From: Liolophura sinensis
Taxonomy: Eukaryota > Mollusca > Polyplacophora > Chitonida > Chitonidae
Direction of reading: 5' to 3'
DNA length: 64,000 nucleotides
Assembly (NCBI RefSeq): GCF_032854445.1
Contig: NC_088300.1
Coordinates: forward strand, 12,867,191 to 12,931,190
Numbering within the stretch: the stretch's first letter is position 1; each line of letters opens with the position of its first letter. The notes beneath the pieces were generated by a model. It was not told where the DNA came from. It did no database searches and saw only the letters and a program-made list of their open reading frames with translations. The position numbers and the translations under genes are program-made. Positions 37,801 to 44,754 of this stretch are shown here, in pieces.

Positions 37801-40251
37801 AGTAATACTTAGTTCAAGAACCAGCTTTTTTTATTCAGTAAGTTTTATCTTATTGTATATCTCATAATAATTGTCTTCAATTGGTCTGTGGTTTCTCAGG
37901 TGGCACAGTCCTGCCTAAGGCGGATTCTGGGCGCACAATAGTCACATTCTGGTGGCTATTTATAGTCCTGCTGGTGGCTGCGTACTGTGGTAACTTGATG
38001 GCCTTCCTCACGGTGACTCGAGAGCGCAAACCATTTAACACCATAGCTGGGATGCTGGAGCAAGACGAATACATATGGGGGACGAACAATGGGACGTACT
38101 TACTGGAAACTTTAAGGGTGCGCATGGTTAATACCCAGCTGCTGTGAGATGAAATTTATGTGTCTCACACAAGCAGTGTTGTCAGAATTTCGTTGGCCCC
38201 GAAGAACTGCACAGTTGCACAATTCTTTTAAATACGATTACCGAGCTTAACTCGCTTCTTTTGTTCCATCTGTCTTAAATTCAAACCGTAATAAATGTGA
38301 CATATCCATGAAATTCCATCAAAATGCATAGGCGTTTTAACATCCATTTACATCAAACTTTCCGCTGGTGTAGAGGTTTTCCAAGCGTTCCAGACTAATG
38401 ATCGTTGTAAATAATTCAGCTCCAATTGATTCAGTTTTCGTGATGCCTTGGAGGCTTGTTAGGCACTTGTGTGGCCTGTGTTGTGTGGTGTTTGTGTATG
38501 GCTTCCTCCGTCTTTCTCCACACGTGGCAAGATCGATCAAGAAAGTGACACATTGTTGAAAATGGTGTAAAACAAATATCCAATAAAATTAAAAGCAATT
38601 GGTTTTCTTGCGCAGTTGTGACAAGTGCTGTTTTCTGTGCTGTTGTATGTAGGTGTCTCGTGACAGTGAATATCGTCAAATATGGAAAGCAATGGAGAAG
38701 TTTGCCATCCAATACCCATGGGTATTGCACCCGAGTTTTCCGGAGCAGGTTAAGCGAGTTGAAGAAGGTGGATATGCATTCATGACTGACTCAGCCGCTG
38801 CCGATATAACCATAGCTAATAACTGTGATCTTGTCAAAGCCGATGAAACCTTTATGATGTATCAGTATGGTGTTGGTCTCCAGAAGAATTCAGCGTACAC
38901 AAGAATATTCTCAGAAGGGTAACCAACTATGTATACTTCATATTCTCAATACACTTCAACGAGAAGCAGCCCCTGTGCTGTCTAAAGGTTTGGACACGTT
39001 ATCAATCGGTATCACATGACAAGTTCAGAACATAAATTGCTTTATTTCATGTGGATATCAGATCCAACTAATCCACTACTTGTCCATTCATTTACTTTCC
39101 TTTCCTGAAACTTGATCCGTTATTCGAATACCATTTATGTATATATATTTTTAAGCGACCTGCCATTCGACCGCCCATCCTTGTGTCTTAATCTTTCCGT
39201 CAGCCATGCATTGCTTGTTATAAAGGCCTAACCAACCGACTAGTCAGTCAAATTCCATTGGCTTAAACCTATTAAAAGCAGTTTTAAGAGCTATCGCTGA
39301 AAAAGTTTCTACAAACTACTAGTCAAGGGCAACTCGTGTTGCATTGTTTCATGAAACGATTAACCAAATGACCACTGACGTTATAAATATTCCCGCAACC
39401 AGAAAGTAAGTTTGAATATAGAAGTCGAAAGAGACATTCGTATATCAGCCGTTAAACCAACAAACCAACACATCAGAACTAATAAAGTATTTTAAGTCAG
39501 AAATTATCACAGATTAATGCAAAAGAAAGCAGTCAACAGATATCAAAGATGATGAAATGACGCAGGGAATGTTCTAGGCCAATGAATTAGTGAGACCGAT
39601 TGTTATCAAATTTCCATGCACAGTTTGTAAAAATGCACCATTGTTCGATCAGTTCATGGAAACTTTGAATGGACGGATGGGTTGGCACGCCGCTCTCACG
39701 TCAACCACTCCTCGTTTCCATAAAATGGTGGGTTCTCAAGCCTTCCCACTGCTAATTTGTCTCCAAAAGTTGGGAACCTCGTAAATTCAATTTGGCTGTC
39801 GACCACACGTACTTATAAACGCTCCCACAAGCGGTTGTTTGTTTGTGCACAGCATATACTTGTAAACATTACCCAAATCCGATTTTATGCGTGCCGTACC
39901 AACGCGCAAATATTACAGCAGCTGTCCATGAGCCATGAGACTAGTAAATGTATTAACTCCCGTTATTTTTCGTGTTCTATAAGGCGTCGATGGTCTGTTT
40001 TTGTTTTGTGCAGAATTCGGGCAATCACTGAGGCCGGACTCATAGAAATGTGGAAGCAGAGATGGTGGCCCAAGTCGCATCCATGTCCAGCGTTCCTACA
40101 GACACAAGCACGGCAAATCATGTTCCTTGACGTCCAGAGCTCCTTCTATATCCTTATAGGCGGTATTATCGTGTCCGCTATCGTGTGTTCCGCAGAGGTA
40201 TTACATAATAAATGGAAGCCGATTTTCTCCGCACTAAAGAAGACAAAGTGA
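13728..40251 (+). CDS. Ionotropic glutamate receptor-like subunit, gene A (13 exons, 813 aa)
   Basis: Exons: 13728-13809, 25035-25181, 25712-26014, 31322-31506, 32229-32402, 32757-32873, 33807-33998, 34662-34765, 35392-35479, 36968-37295, 37900-38117, 38653-38918, 40014-40251. They sum to 2442 bases in one frame. The predicted product is a plasma-membrane ligand-gated cation channel subunit: signal peptide 1-19, LIVBP-like domain to about 390, S1 392-500, M1 about 517-537, pore loop 560-578, M3 588-612, S2 613-776, M4 779-795. Arg479 matches the residue that holds the ligand carboxylate in iGluRs; Asp692 sits at the S2 acidic site. The pore loop reads GAMLAKCG instead of GAFMQQG and M3 reads AYCGNLMAF instead of SYTANLAAF. 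The length is near the usual 850-900 aa. The family call is firm; the subclass (kainate-like, delta-like or IR-like) and ligand are not. Gene B is its inverted paralogue. Confidence 0.92.
14996..15205 (-). repeat. Degenerate SINE copy
   Basis: Plus-strand order TATTTATTTGATTGGAGTTTT, AGAATATTT, GACAGACCTTCCCAGATAAG, GTGAGAAGTTTCTGTGTCAT, GCCACGGACTACC matches the tail-to-head order of the minus-oriented SINE at 5836, with many substitutions. Confidence 0.6.
16270..16600. repeat. Diverged internal duplication
   Basis: GATATCTTGCAGACAAGCAGTAGCCAAT near 16285 and GATACCTTGCAGACCAGTAGCTAATC near 16440 are followed by similar AAAACA..TCAAAC stretches; a third partial start (GAAGATACCCTTCAAATAAG) is at about 16578. 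The unit is about 155 bases. Confidence 0.5.
19083..19335 (-). repeat. Body of a second SINE-like family
   Basis: Shares with 33030-33250 the blocks ACAATTTTTCAG, GACGAGGAGTCATTAGTT, TGTGTCTTCTT, GACACCAGACATG and CACCCAGTCACAT in the same order. The tRNA-like head present at 33270-33337 is not clear here. Confidence 0.6.
21968..22837. mobile_element. MITE with ~90-bp TIRs, copy 1 (interrupted)
   Basis: Starts CCTATATTCAGC and runs through GATTGCCTTTAACCGGTGAC; the right end is an imperfect reverse complement ending GCTATATAGG. Blocks ACGTGTAAACAATT, AACTCCGCCCAATATCCAGC and GTTGAAACCAAGCTTATG are shared with the copy at 29496. An extra stretch (about 22060-22440), including a SINE tail, is absent from the other copy. 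No coding capacity, so non-autonomous. Confidence 0.65.
22262..22325 (+). repeat. SINE 3' tail fragment
   Basis: TGAAATATTTTTAGTACGGT, then GTGAAACACCAATCAATTAA and an AATAAATAAG tail; only the last ~60 bases of the SINE, inside MITE copy 1. Confidence 0.65.
23586..23660 (-). repeat. SINE 3' tail fragment
   Basis: TTTATTTGATTGGTGTTTTA, AGTCGTACTCATGCGAAGG and AGCATTATGGTGGGAGA match the tail half of the SINE on the minus strand. Confidence 0.6.
24723..24907 (+). mobile_element. SINE copy, 5' truncated
   Basis: Begins at the GAGTTCAAACCAGAACACC (B-box) region, then CTGGCTTCCTCTCCGACCGT, CACCATAATGCTCGCCG, GTATAAGTGAAATATT, TACGGCGTAAAACACC and a short AAATA tail. The head before the B box is missing. 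Confidence 0.8.
25035..25181 (+). CDS. Gene A exon 2: start of the LIVBP-like domain
   Basis: Acceptor TTGTAG; reads GFLSGSTGTLTDRAFPPETC and on to a donor at CATTCAG|GTAATG. An earlier GT at 25138 was rejected because it leaves phase 2, whereas the next exon needs phase 1, as in gene B. The N-terminal domain is least alike between the paralogues here, so this is the least certain exon. Confidence 0.7.
25712..26014 (+). CDS. Gene A exon 3: LIVBP-like domain, first lobe
   Basis: A poly-T tract and TTTTTTCAG precede it; donor GACTACA|GTAAGT. Contains DIEIAHVPFIDFSYLHELW, four Cys, and the VVRHVGWTYVSLLYEPDY segment that aligns with IIHQLLWKHVTLLYHPKY of gene B exon 3. The GW..V..LY pattern is the classic strand after the first helix pair in ANF-receptor-type domains. 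Confidence 0.88.
26141..26396 (+). mobile_element. SINE, near full length
   Basis: In gene A intron 3. Order: degenerate head (GTGACCGAGGCAGTTAGCGA), CTCACCAATGCGGTTACTATG, AGTTCAAGTCC (B box), CTGGCTTCCTCTCGGGTCGT, CACCATAATGCTGGGC, AAGTGAAATACT, GGCGTAAAACATC and AAATAAATAA. Confidence 0.8.
26397..31321 (+). other. Rest of gene A intron 3
   Basis: Holds MITE copy 2 (29496-30043) and the dispersed motif TACGTGTAACCATTTGGCAA near 30415. No coding exon recognised. Confidence 0.6.
29496..30043. mobile_element. MITE with ~90-bp TIRs, copy 2
   Basis: The left end, CCTATATTCAGCTG, TATCAGTCATACTGGCTACC and AAAATTGCCTTTAGTCA, is matched by the reverse complement of the right end: CTATATTCAGCTG, AATCAGTCATGCTCGCTACT, AAGATTGCTTTCAGTCA. 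The matching ends extend to about 90 bases. The interior has no ORF of note and is shared with the copy at 21968. This is a non-autonomous DNA transposon; superfamily not assigned. Confidence 0.75.
31322..31506 (+). CDS. Gene A exon 4: LIVBP-like domain
   Basis: Acceptor TTGCAG, donor CAGGAG|GTAAGG. Reads NTEASIITDVLSEWGVRIN ... YVLLGNWQTVNTTFQE. 185 bases, the same as gene B exon 4, and enters in phase 1, leaves in phase 0. Confidence 0.9.
32229..32402 (+). CDS. Gene A exon 5: LIVBP-like domain, second lobe
   Basis: Acceptor TTCCCAG, donor GACCTG|GTAAGG; 58 codons. TFSLWLVWGKDVTL and GNVAILERPTC align with AFSPWILLGEDVLL and NNVAILQGVPC of gene B. Confidence 0.9.
32757..32873 (+). CDS. Gene A exon 6: LIVBP-like domain
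   Basis: Acceptor TCTTGCAG, donor ATCTGG|GTAATC; 39 codons, Cys-containing and poorly conserved against gene B exon 6 (41 codons). Kept because both borders and phase 0 fit and its place in the gene matches. Confidence 0.75.
33000..33337 (-). mobile_element. Second SINE family with tRNA-like head
   Basis: In gene A intron 6. On the minus strand the head reads CGACCGCGTCGGTGGCTTAA, TGGGTAGTGAGCCCGCCTCG and GAACCCGGGATGAAACTCGG, which has A-box-like and B-box-like parts of a tRNA. The body and the tail (ending near TTTAACGTCGTAG on the plus strand) match 19083-19335. Confidence 0.7.
33807..33998 (+). CDS. Gene A exon 7: end of the LIVBP-like domain and start of S1
   Basis: Acceptor TTTGCAG, donor TTAGAG|GTAAGG; 64 codons. 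Blocks LSTALWKPEGRRFQTVFEG and FPNTQYGLNNMQMRVTTLE align with gene B (YTAFWKSFGRRFECVVD and FPNTQFGLNNKSLVITTLP). The RVTTLE end is the usual entry into the S1 lobe. Confidence 0.92.
34662..34765 (+). CDS. Gene A exon 8: S1 lobe
   Basis: Acceptor GATTCCAG, donor TTTCAG|GTAAAA, phase 2. WPLYVTRTNDSDGHFEYGG and CMDILREMANQLNF are the classic P-Y-V and G-x-C-x-D-hydrophobic motifs at the start of the ligand-binding domain. Confidence 0.95.
35163..35287 (+). repeat. Two-copy 64-bp tandem repeat in intron 8
   Basis: Two copies of TTTACC(G/A)(T/C)ATACCGTACCAGC, TGTTG(A/T)TGACCAATTTTAA and GGTTCCCCAGTTGCAATC in a row, about 100 bases upstream of exon 9. Confidence 0.85.
35392..35479 (+). CDS. Gene A exon 9: S1 lobe
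   Basis: Acceptor CTTTCCAG, donor TATCAT|GTAACA. SYTMQEPLDGEWGRVLNGKW then TGLIGDIVYH; the W-x-G-hydrophobic-x-G-D/E motif is universal in iGluR S1. 88 bases, same as gene B. Confidence 0.95.
36080..36245 (-). mobile_element. SINE copy, 5' truncated
   Basis: Plus-strand order ATTTATTTGATTGGTGTTTT, ACGCCGTCCTCGAGAATAAT, TCACTTATACAACGGCGGCC, AGCATTATGGTGGGA, GCTGGCAGACCTTCCCGCTT, ACGGCCGGAAAGG matches the inverted SINE; it stops before the B box and head. Confidence 0.8.
36490..36875 (+). repeat. Minisatellite of ~35-bp and ~18-bp units
   Basis: Repeats of GTTTTAGTGATATGGATTA(G/T) alternating with GTGTTTTGGAT(C/T)AG, about ten higher-order units with small variations and some units lacking the second half. 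It lies within gene A intron 9. Confidence 0.9.
36968..37295 (+). CDS. Gene A exon 10: ligand-binding Arg, M1 and pore loop
   Basis: Acceptor TTTTCAG, donor CAAAT|GTAAGG, phase 1. KADLIFAPVSTQEERVAFMD has Pro472, Ser474 and Arg479 aligned with the iGluR APLT..xxR motif. M1 is about NWPVLIVIACLFPAVTFSLW; the pore segment is ECTWYMFGAMLAK. Exactly 109 codons, ungapped against gene B exon 10. Confidence 0.96.
37900..38117 (+). CDS. Gene A exon 11: selectivity filter, M3 and start of S2
   Basis: Acceptor TTTCTCAG. The first codon, split over the intron, is Cys574. SGRTIVTFWWLF leads into M3 with AAYCGNLMAFLTV, then WGTNNGTYL of S2. The donor AGG|GTGCGC is weak but gives 218 bases, the same as gene B, and phase 0. 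Confidence 0.93.
38653..38918 (+). CDS. Gene A exon 12: S2 lobe
   Basis: Acceptor GTATGTAG, donor GAAGG|GTAACC, phase 2. Y-R-Q-I-W, EEGGYAFMTDSAAAD and YGVGLQKNSAYTRIFSEG are S2 motifs; Asp692 is at the acidic ligand-amine site. Same 266-base length as gene B exon 12. Confidence 0.95.
38919..40013 (+). other. Gene A intron 12
   Basis: No repeat family fully recognised; around 39500-39560 fragments resemble stretches near 6520 and 56490. An ORF continuing from 39757 into exon 13 is read-through of the exon frame, not extra coding sequence. Confidence 0.6.
40014..40251 (+). CDS. Gene A exon 13: end of S2, M4 and C-terminal tail
   Basis: Acceptor TTTGTGCAG. IRAITEAGLIEMWKQRWW is the last S2 helix, Cys759 follows, then M4 (about SSFYILIGGIIVSAIVCSA) and a short basic tail ending KKTK and TGA. 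Tail of under 20 residues, much shorter than the tails of vertebrate NMDA subunits. Confidence 0.95.
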
Positions 40252-40944
40252 TAAATGTTATTATATTTGTTTAGAACAAATCTTTATGTTATAGAATTAC
40301 AAATTTTGAAAAGCCGATTTTAGCCGCCGTAAAAGGATTGCCTTTGTCCAGAGGCAGACTTAGTGGGAACATGTTTTATGGCACACTCAATGTCAGGTTA
40401 ACAAATTTGGCTTCAGTGTTTCAAGGGATACCTATGCATAGACTTTTTGGACACTTAAAAGGGAAATTCAACACAAGGCTTCCGGTGTTATTCCTGTGTC
40501 GATTAATGAAAAAATAATCACCTAATAGATATACTGTATTAAAGAATTCCCACCAACATGAAAACATTAAAGCACGGCTAGGAGAACGTTATGCCCAAAA
40601 GCCCTTGTTTTGTATAAAGTTTTTGCTAAATGTCCCAGTTATTTTTCGTTATGTAATGTAAGCGGCGAGTGTAGCGCACGTTAGACGTTTATCTGAAAGA
40701 TCATCATGGCCTACAGGTCACTAAGATTGAGTTACACACTTGTTTATACATATCTTTATTTGGTTGGTATTTTATGTCCTTCTCAAGAATAGTTCACGTA
40801 CATGACGGATGTCAAATCTGTAGGTGAGGACACCAGACATAGCAAGACAACAAATACTTAATAATACCTCGTTTATGTGTGCTCAATGCATTGCATGATT
40901 AGCGTGTGTTCAAGCACCGCTTATGACAACAATACCATAGTACA
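40252..40944 (+). other. 3' flank of gene A
   Basis: Probably the 3' UTR. ATTAAA at 40566-40571 is a possible polyadenylation signal; an AATAAA at 41153 is already inside the duplicated unit. Near 40750 is a fragment like a SINE tail (TATTTGGTTGGTATTTTATG). Confidence 0.4.
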
Positions 40945-43271
40945 TAACAATTGTTAGGAACTTAATACTCTTATTTTTCGCTTCAAAACTTTTGTTTCGA
41001 TATTTGTTTGCGTCGTTATAGTTTTTGTTTGAAAAATGAAGAGACTCGATGTTGCTTTTTAATATATTGAATATGTATTAAATGTATTTGCAAGAGTTTT
41101 CAGAAAATCCTGAATGTTGCCAGATGTCGGCTTCCAGAAATATAGACCGTTTAATAAACCGTCCTATATTATATGGTGTATGATTGTGTTGTTGTATGTT
41201 GAAACATGGGTCATAAAATTGTAAATTTTTTATTGCTAAAAACTTCTAGGAGAACTTCAAGTTGGATTCTATAAAATAGAATTAAAGACATTCAAATGTT
41301 TGAATTCGATGGTGAGTTTATGAACAATACTGCCAGTGACAGTGTACTGTGACATGGGAAATTTTTTCAACATTATTTAAGTAACCTTTTGTTTTAGATT
41401 TGATTACTGAAAAAAACGTCTTGTGTCGTCAAAGTACAGTACATAAATACCAGTTATAAAGTCGAGATATATGCCAGCAGATTCCGAGAGTTTAAAACTG
41501 TGGAGTGATTATCTATTGTGATGGGTTGTCCTGACTAAATCCGCATGTCAGGCACAAAATCATTTCAGTGTATAATTGTACTGTCATTTGTACGATCAAG
41601 TAAATTATATATTGCTTTTATTTATTTAGCTATGTATTTACGTATATGATAGTAGTTTAACGCGATACTCGATATTTTTTCATAAGTACAGTCAGTCTTA
41701 TGAGAAGATGAAACCAGAGTGACAATTTGAGAAGTTCCTGACAAAAGCTCCATATAAAACATCGAGATAAGCACATCACATTGATGGAAAACCAGCCGTC
41801 TTCATTGGAAGTTAGAACAAACACCAAACTGTCACTGAGGCCCCACAAGCTGTTAGAACACGGGAATCTAACACAGGTGATGTTTTACTGATATATTAAT
41901 CTTAGTAATCTCAAATCTAATCGCTGACACCAAAACAGAAGATGATCAAAACAACCAAGGAAAGGCCTTTGCTCTTAGGATCCGCTCTGTTGCTCTAGTC
42001 AAATTATTGATTCCGTATTTTCTTTACAGTTCACTTCACACATTTTTTGCAATGAAACAACGACTGTCGTTGATTTAGTTTGAAACTGTCATTCAAACGT
42101 GTAATGTAATTGAAGGGCTTACAATCTGTATACAGATCTAACAAGAAAATGGTAGAATGGAGAGCGTTTATATGTATAGCTAATGGGAGACCTGGGTCGA
42201 ATCACACACATATAGACTTATTCTTAGGCCGGTAGAATTGGTCATCTTATAAGTTCAAGGCTTGGTGCTCGCTATGACAGAAAATTGCCCTGGTCGTGTC
42301 GGTTTTAACAGGGGGTGCGTTATTTCAGGTGTGTTTGGTATGATACTCCAGTGACGTTCACAGCGAGGTTAAATTGCAAGCAAACAATGAAGCGAATGTA
42401 TTTATACCAGTAGTGCACATACAGGCTTCCTCTGTGCAATACGGGCAAAGTCGAATAATCGCCAGTTCCAAACACATCAATGACGCACAAATCCTGTGTT
42501 TAGTTTCCACGGACTTTGAACTCGGACATGACGTATTTTGTCCATAGGTGTGTTTGATGTACTGAGGTAGGCGTCGATCGATTTCGACTTGCTCTGCTGA
42601 CTACGCATGCAATCGATGAACTGCTGACTGTGTTTTATTTAAAGATTTTAAAACCACTTATAAATAAAAGACAAAACTGCTCGATAAATGGGGATGTGTG
42701 TTCATATCACAGAATGGTATATAATTCCTGGTTAATATCTGACAACTGGTACACGCATTTACCTGTATCAACATTTGACTCTGTGTTCGTTCACCATGGA
42801 GAAAAAAGCAAATTATGTGATTGCGGAACGCTCCTAAAGCCAGTCCTCAAACACGATACCATTAACAGCTTTTACTTGAAGCGTTAAATGTGCCGTTGGG
42901 CATATTATCGGAACTAGTACTCTGTACATCAACCACAAATGGATGGTATACACTGCTTAATGCATGGAGTGCTACTGACCTGCCTTAGTCTTTACGTTGC
43001 CGTGCGTTTATAATCATATTGTATCCTTGTGTAAACCAGGATTCTGCTGATGAACTAAGTATCCCCGAGTCCTGATCCCTTTGTATTGTTTTAATGTGAT
43101 TGAATGTGAAATGTGATGACAATACAGCATTCTAGATAATTCTAGACCAGTGACGAATAATAACACCGTGTGACAGTGTGATAGTTGGCAAATGGTCACA
43201 CCTAACCGGTGAAACACGGCCTCTTGTCACTCCCAGGAACACTGTGCCAGTTGTTGCATGTAAAGGTAGAT

Positions 43272-43690
43272 CTGTCATGGTGTGCAGATGTTTGTCCTAT
43301 GAGTCTCAAATATAGTGATGGGGGATCGGTACATACAGGGCTTCATCCAGTCCTCATTTTGACAACCATCCACTTGCAACCAGTCAGCATTCATGAACAA
43401 TAATGCCCGACCACATCGTTCACGTGCTGTGACCCATGTTCTGGACAACAACGACATTACGCAATTTCCATTACCAGAAATGAGCCCCAATCTCAACCCT
43501 CTTTGAACACATATAGGACATCATAGGTCGACAACTGCAGAGTATGAATCCTCCTCCACAGAACTTGAGAGGTCTCGAAACAGTTCTGCATGAAGAATGA
43601 AGCTTGCCCATCGAGTGGAATCAACGTATGATGAGAGGTATGAGAGTGGACACTGGTGTAAGCACACGACATTGACTGCCTTTGACTGTT
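43272..43690 (+). pseudogene. Tc1-like transposase C-terminal remnant (unit 1)
   Basis: Short reading pieces RSVMVWCRC, then MNNNARPHRSRAVTHVLDNN and ITQFPLPEMSPNLNPL follow the order of the GG-SVMVWGG, QDNARPHTA and PDLNPIE blocks of Tc1-type transposases, with stops between. The catalytic Asp before N-A-R-P-H is Asn, and the Glu after NPI is lost. Confidence 0.65.
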
Positions 43691-43692
43691 GG

Positions 43693-43877
43693 TGGCCTCT
43701 GTGGCTCATTTGGTAGCGCGCTAGCGCAGCGTAATACCCTGGAGCCTTTCACCAATGCGGTCGCTGTGAGTTAAAGCCCATCTCATGGCTTGCTGCGGAT
43801 GGTCGTGGGTTTTACCCGGGCCCTGCCCGGTTTCCTCCCACCATAATGCAGCCCGCCGTCGTATAAGTGAAATATTA
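43693..43877 (+). mobile_element. SINE copy in unit 1
   Basis: Head GGCCTCTGTGGCTCATTTGG, GTAGCGCGCTAGCGCAGCGT, CACCAATGCGGTCGCTGTG, GGTTTCCTCCCACCATAATG and GTATAAGTGAAATATT; the usual GGCGTAAAACACC tail is absent. Confidence 0.85.
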
Positions 43878-44115
43878 TGTCATGTATGTGTTTGATTTTA
43901 CACAAGTACAAGATTCAGGTACATTACAAAAAATGCAAAAATAAAAATGACCAGTCGCTTCTTGTTGTACACTGAAAACATTTTCTTATACTTACTGGAA
44001 AGAAACCACAGTTATTTACATATTTTAACTCCAACATCAACAAAACTCAAACGCCAAAATACATGACATTTACTCTGGAATATTCCATTTACAAAACAAA
44101 GTCAAGGAATTATGG

Positions 44116-44178
44116 CTATGTCACAGTTTATGGTCATGTCACAGTTTATGATCATGCCACAGTTCATGACCATGTCCT
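44116..44178 (+). repeat. 18-bp tandem repeat (unit 1)
   Basis: Three to four units of TATG(G/A)(C/T)(T/C)ATG(T/C)CACAGTT in a row; a second copy is in unit 2 at about 47839. Confidence 0.8.
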
Positions 44179-44415
44179 GGTCAATCAGAGGTTTAAACAT
44201 CTTCAGTATACTACACTCTGGCGTAGGGTGCAAAACACTACCAGACTAAATTCTGTAAATTATTGTTCCCAACGAATTATCTAACGGCGTAGTATCATAG
44301 TAAATTGTTCGTGGATTCCTCGAAATGTTGACACTGAACATCGTCAGACGGAACGCAGTATAAAAGTGACCTGATATAGGCCTAAACACAAAACATAATA
44401 ACGAGAGCGCAAACG

Positions 44416-44754
44416 ATGAACAACAATGAGCTAAGTGGTGGTGCAGCAAAGGATGCCTACGTTGACAAATTACGTGTTGATGTGAACATTAAAACCATTA
44501 ACAAACAAGATCTGACAAACCAATGTAATATACGCAAAACCAAACACAGGCATAACCTGTGGAAGTTATATAAAAGACTCAAAGAACACGCCCTGAATAA
44601 TATTATTAACTCCCCGAAGAATGGCGCAAAACTGCTGGTTTATCAGCAATTGTCTTTTTGTCAATTAACAATTGTTAAGAACTTCATACTCTTATTTTTC
44701 CGCTTCAAAACTTTTGTTTCCATATTTGTTTGCGTCGTTATAGTTTTTGTTTGA
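44416..44754 (+). CDS. Uncharacterised ORF spanning the duplication junction
   Basis: Reads MNNNELSGGAAKDAYVDKLR and onward as a basic, hydrophilic 75-residue segment, identical in the second unit (48139-48402). After that the two copies diverge because the first runs through the linker into unit 2 (112 codons) and the second into unique flank (87 codons). No domain recognised and no splice support; probably not a gene in its own right. Confidence 0.2.
   Translation: MNNNELSGGAAKDAYVDKLRVDVNIKTINKQDLTNQCNIRKTKHRHNLWKLYKRLKEHALNNIINSPKNGAKLLVYQQLSFCQLTIVKNFILLFFRFKTFVSIFVCVVIVFV
44646..44665. other. Junction linker of the tandem duplication
   Basis: Twenty bases containing CAATTG and TCAATT, similar to the ACAATTGTTA that begins each unit. 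This looks like filler from end joining with microhomology. Confidence 0.7.

Larger units (their letters stand above)
40945..44645. repeat. 3.7-kb tandem duplication, unit 1
   Basis: Matches 44666-48368 over its full length with scattered substitutions and a few small indels (for example GATCTATTGTG/ATCTACCGTG near 41513 and an extra TGTA near 45850). Both units contain the same SINE, decayed Tc1 remnant, 18-bp repeat and small ORF, so these insertions came before the duplication. The two units are joined by a 20-base linker (44646-44665). Confidence 0.95.

Noticed and set aside
41657-41848. Small minus ORF kept in both tandem units (also 45379-45570)
   Set aside because: Its conservation is explained by the recent duplication; no domain, splice sites or codon pattern support it.
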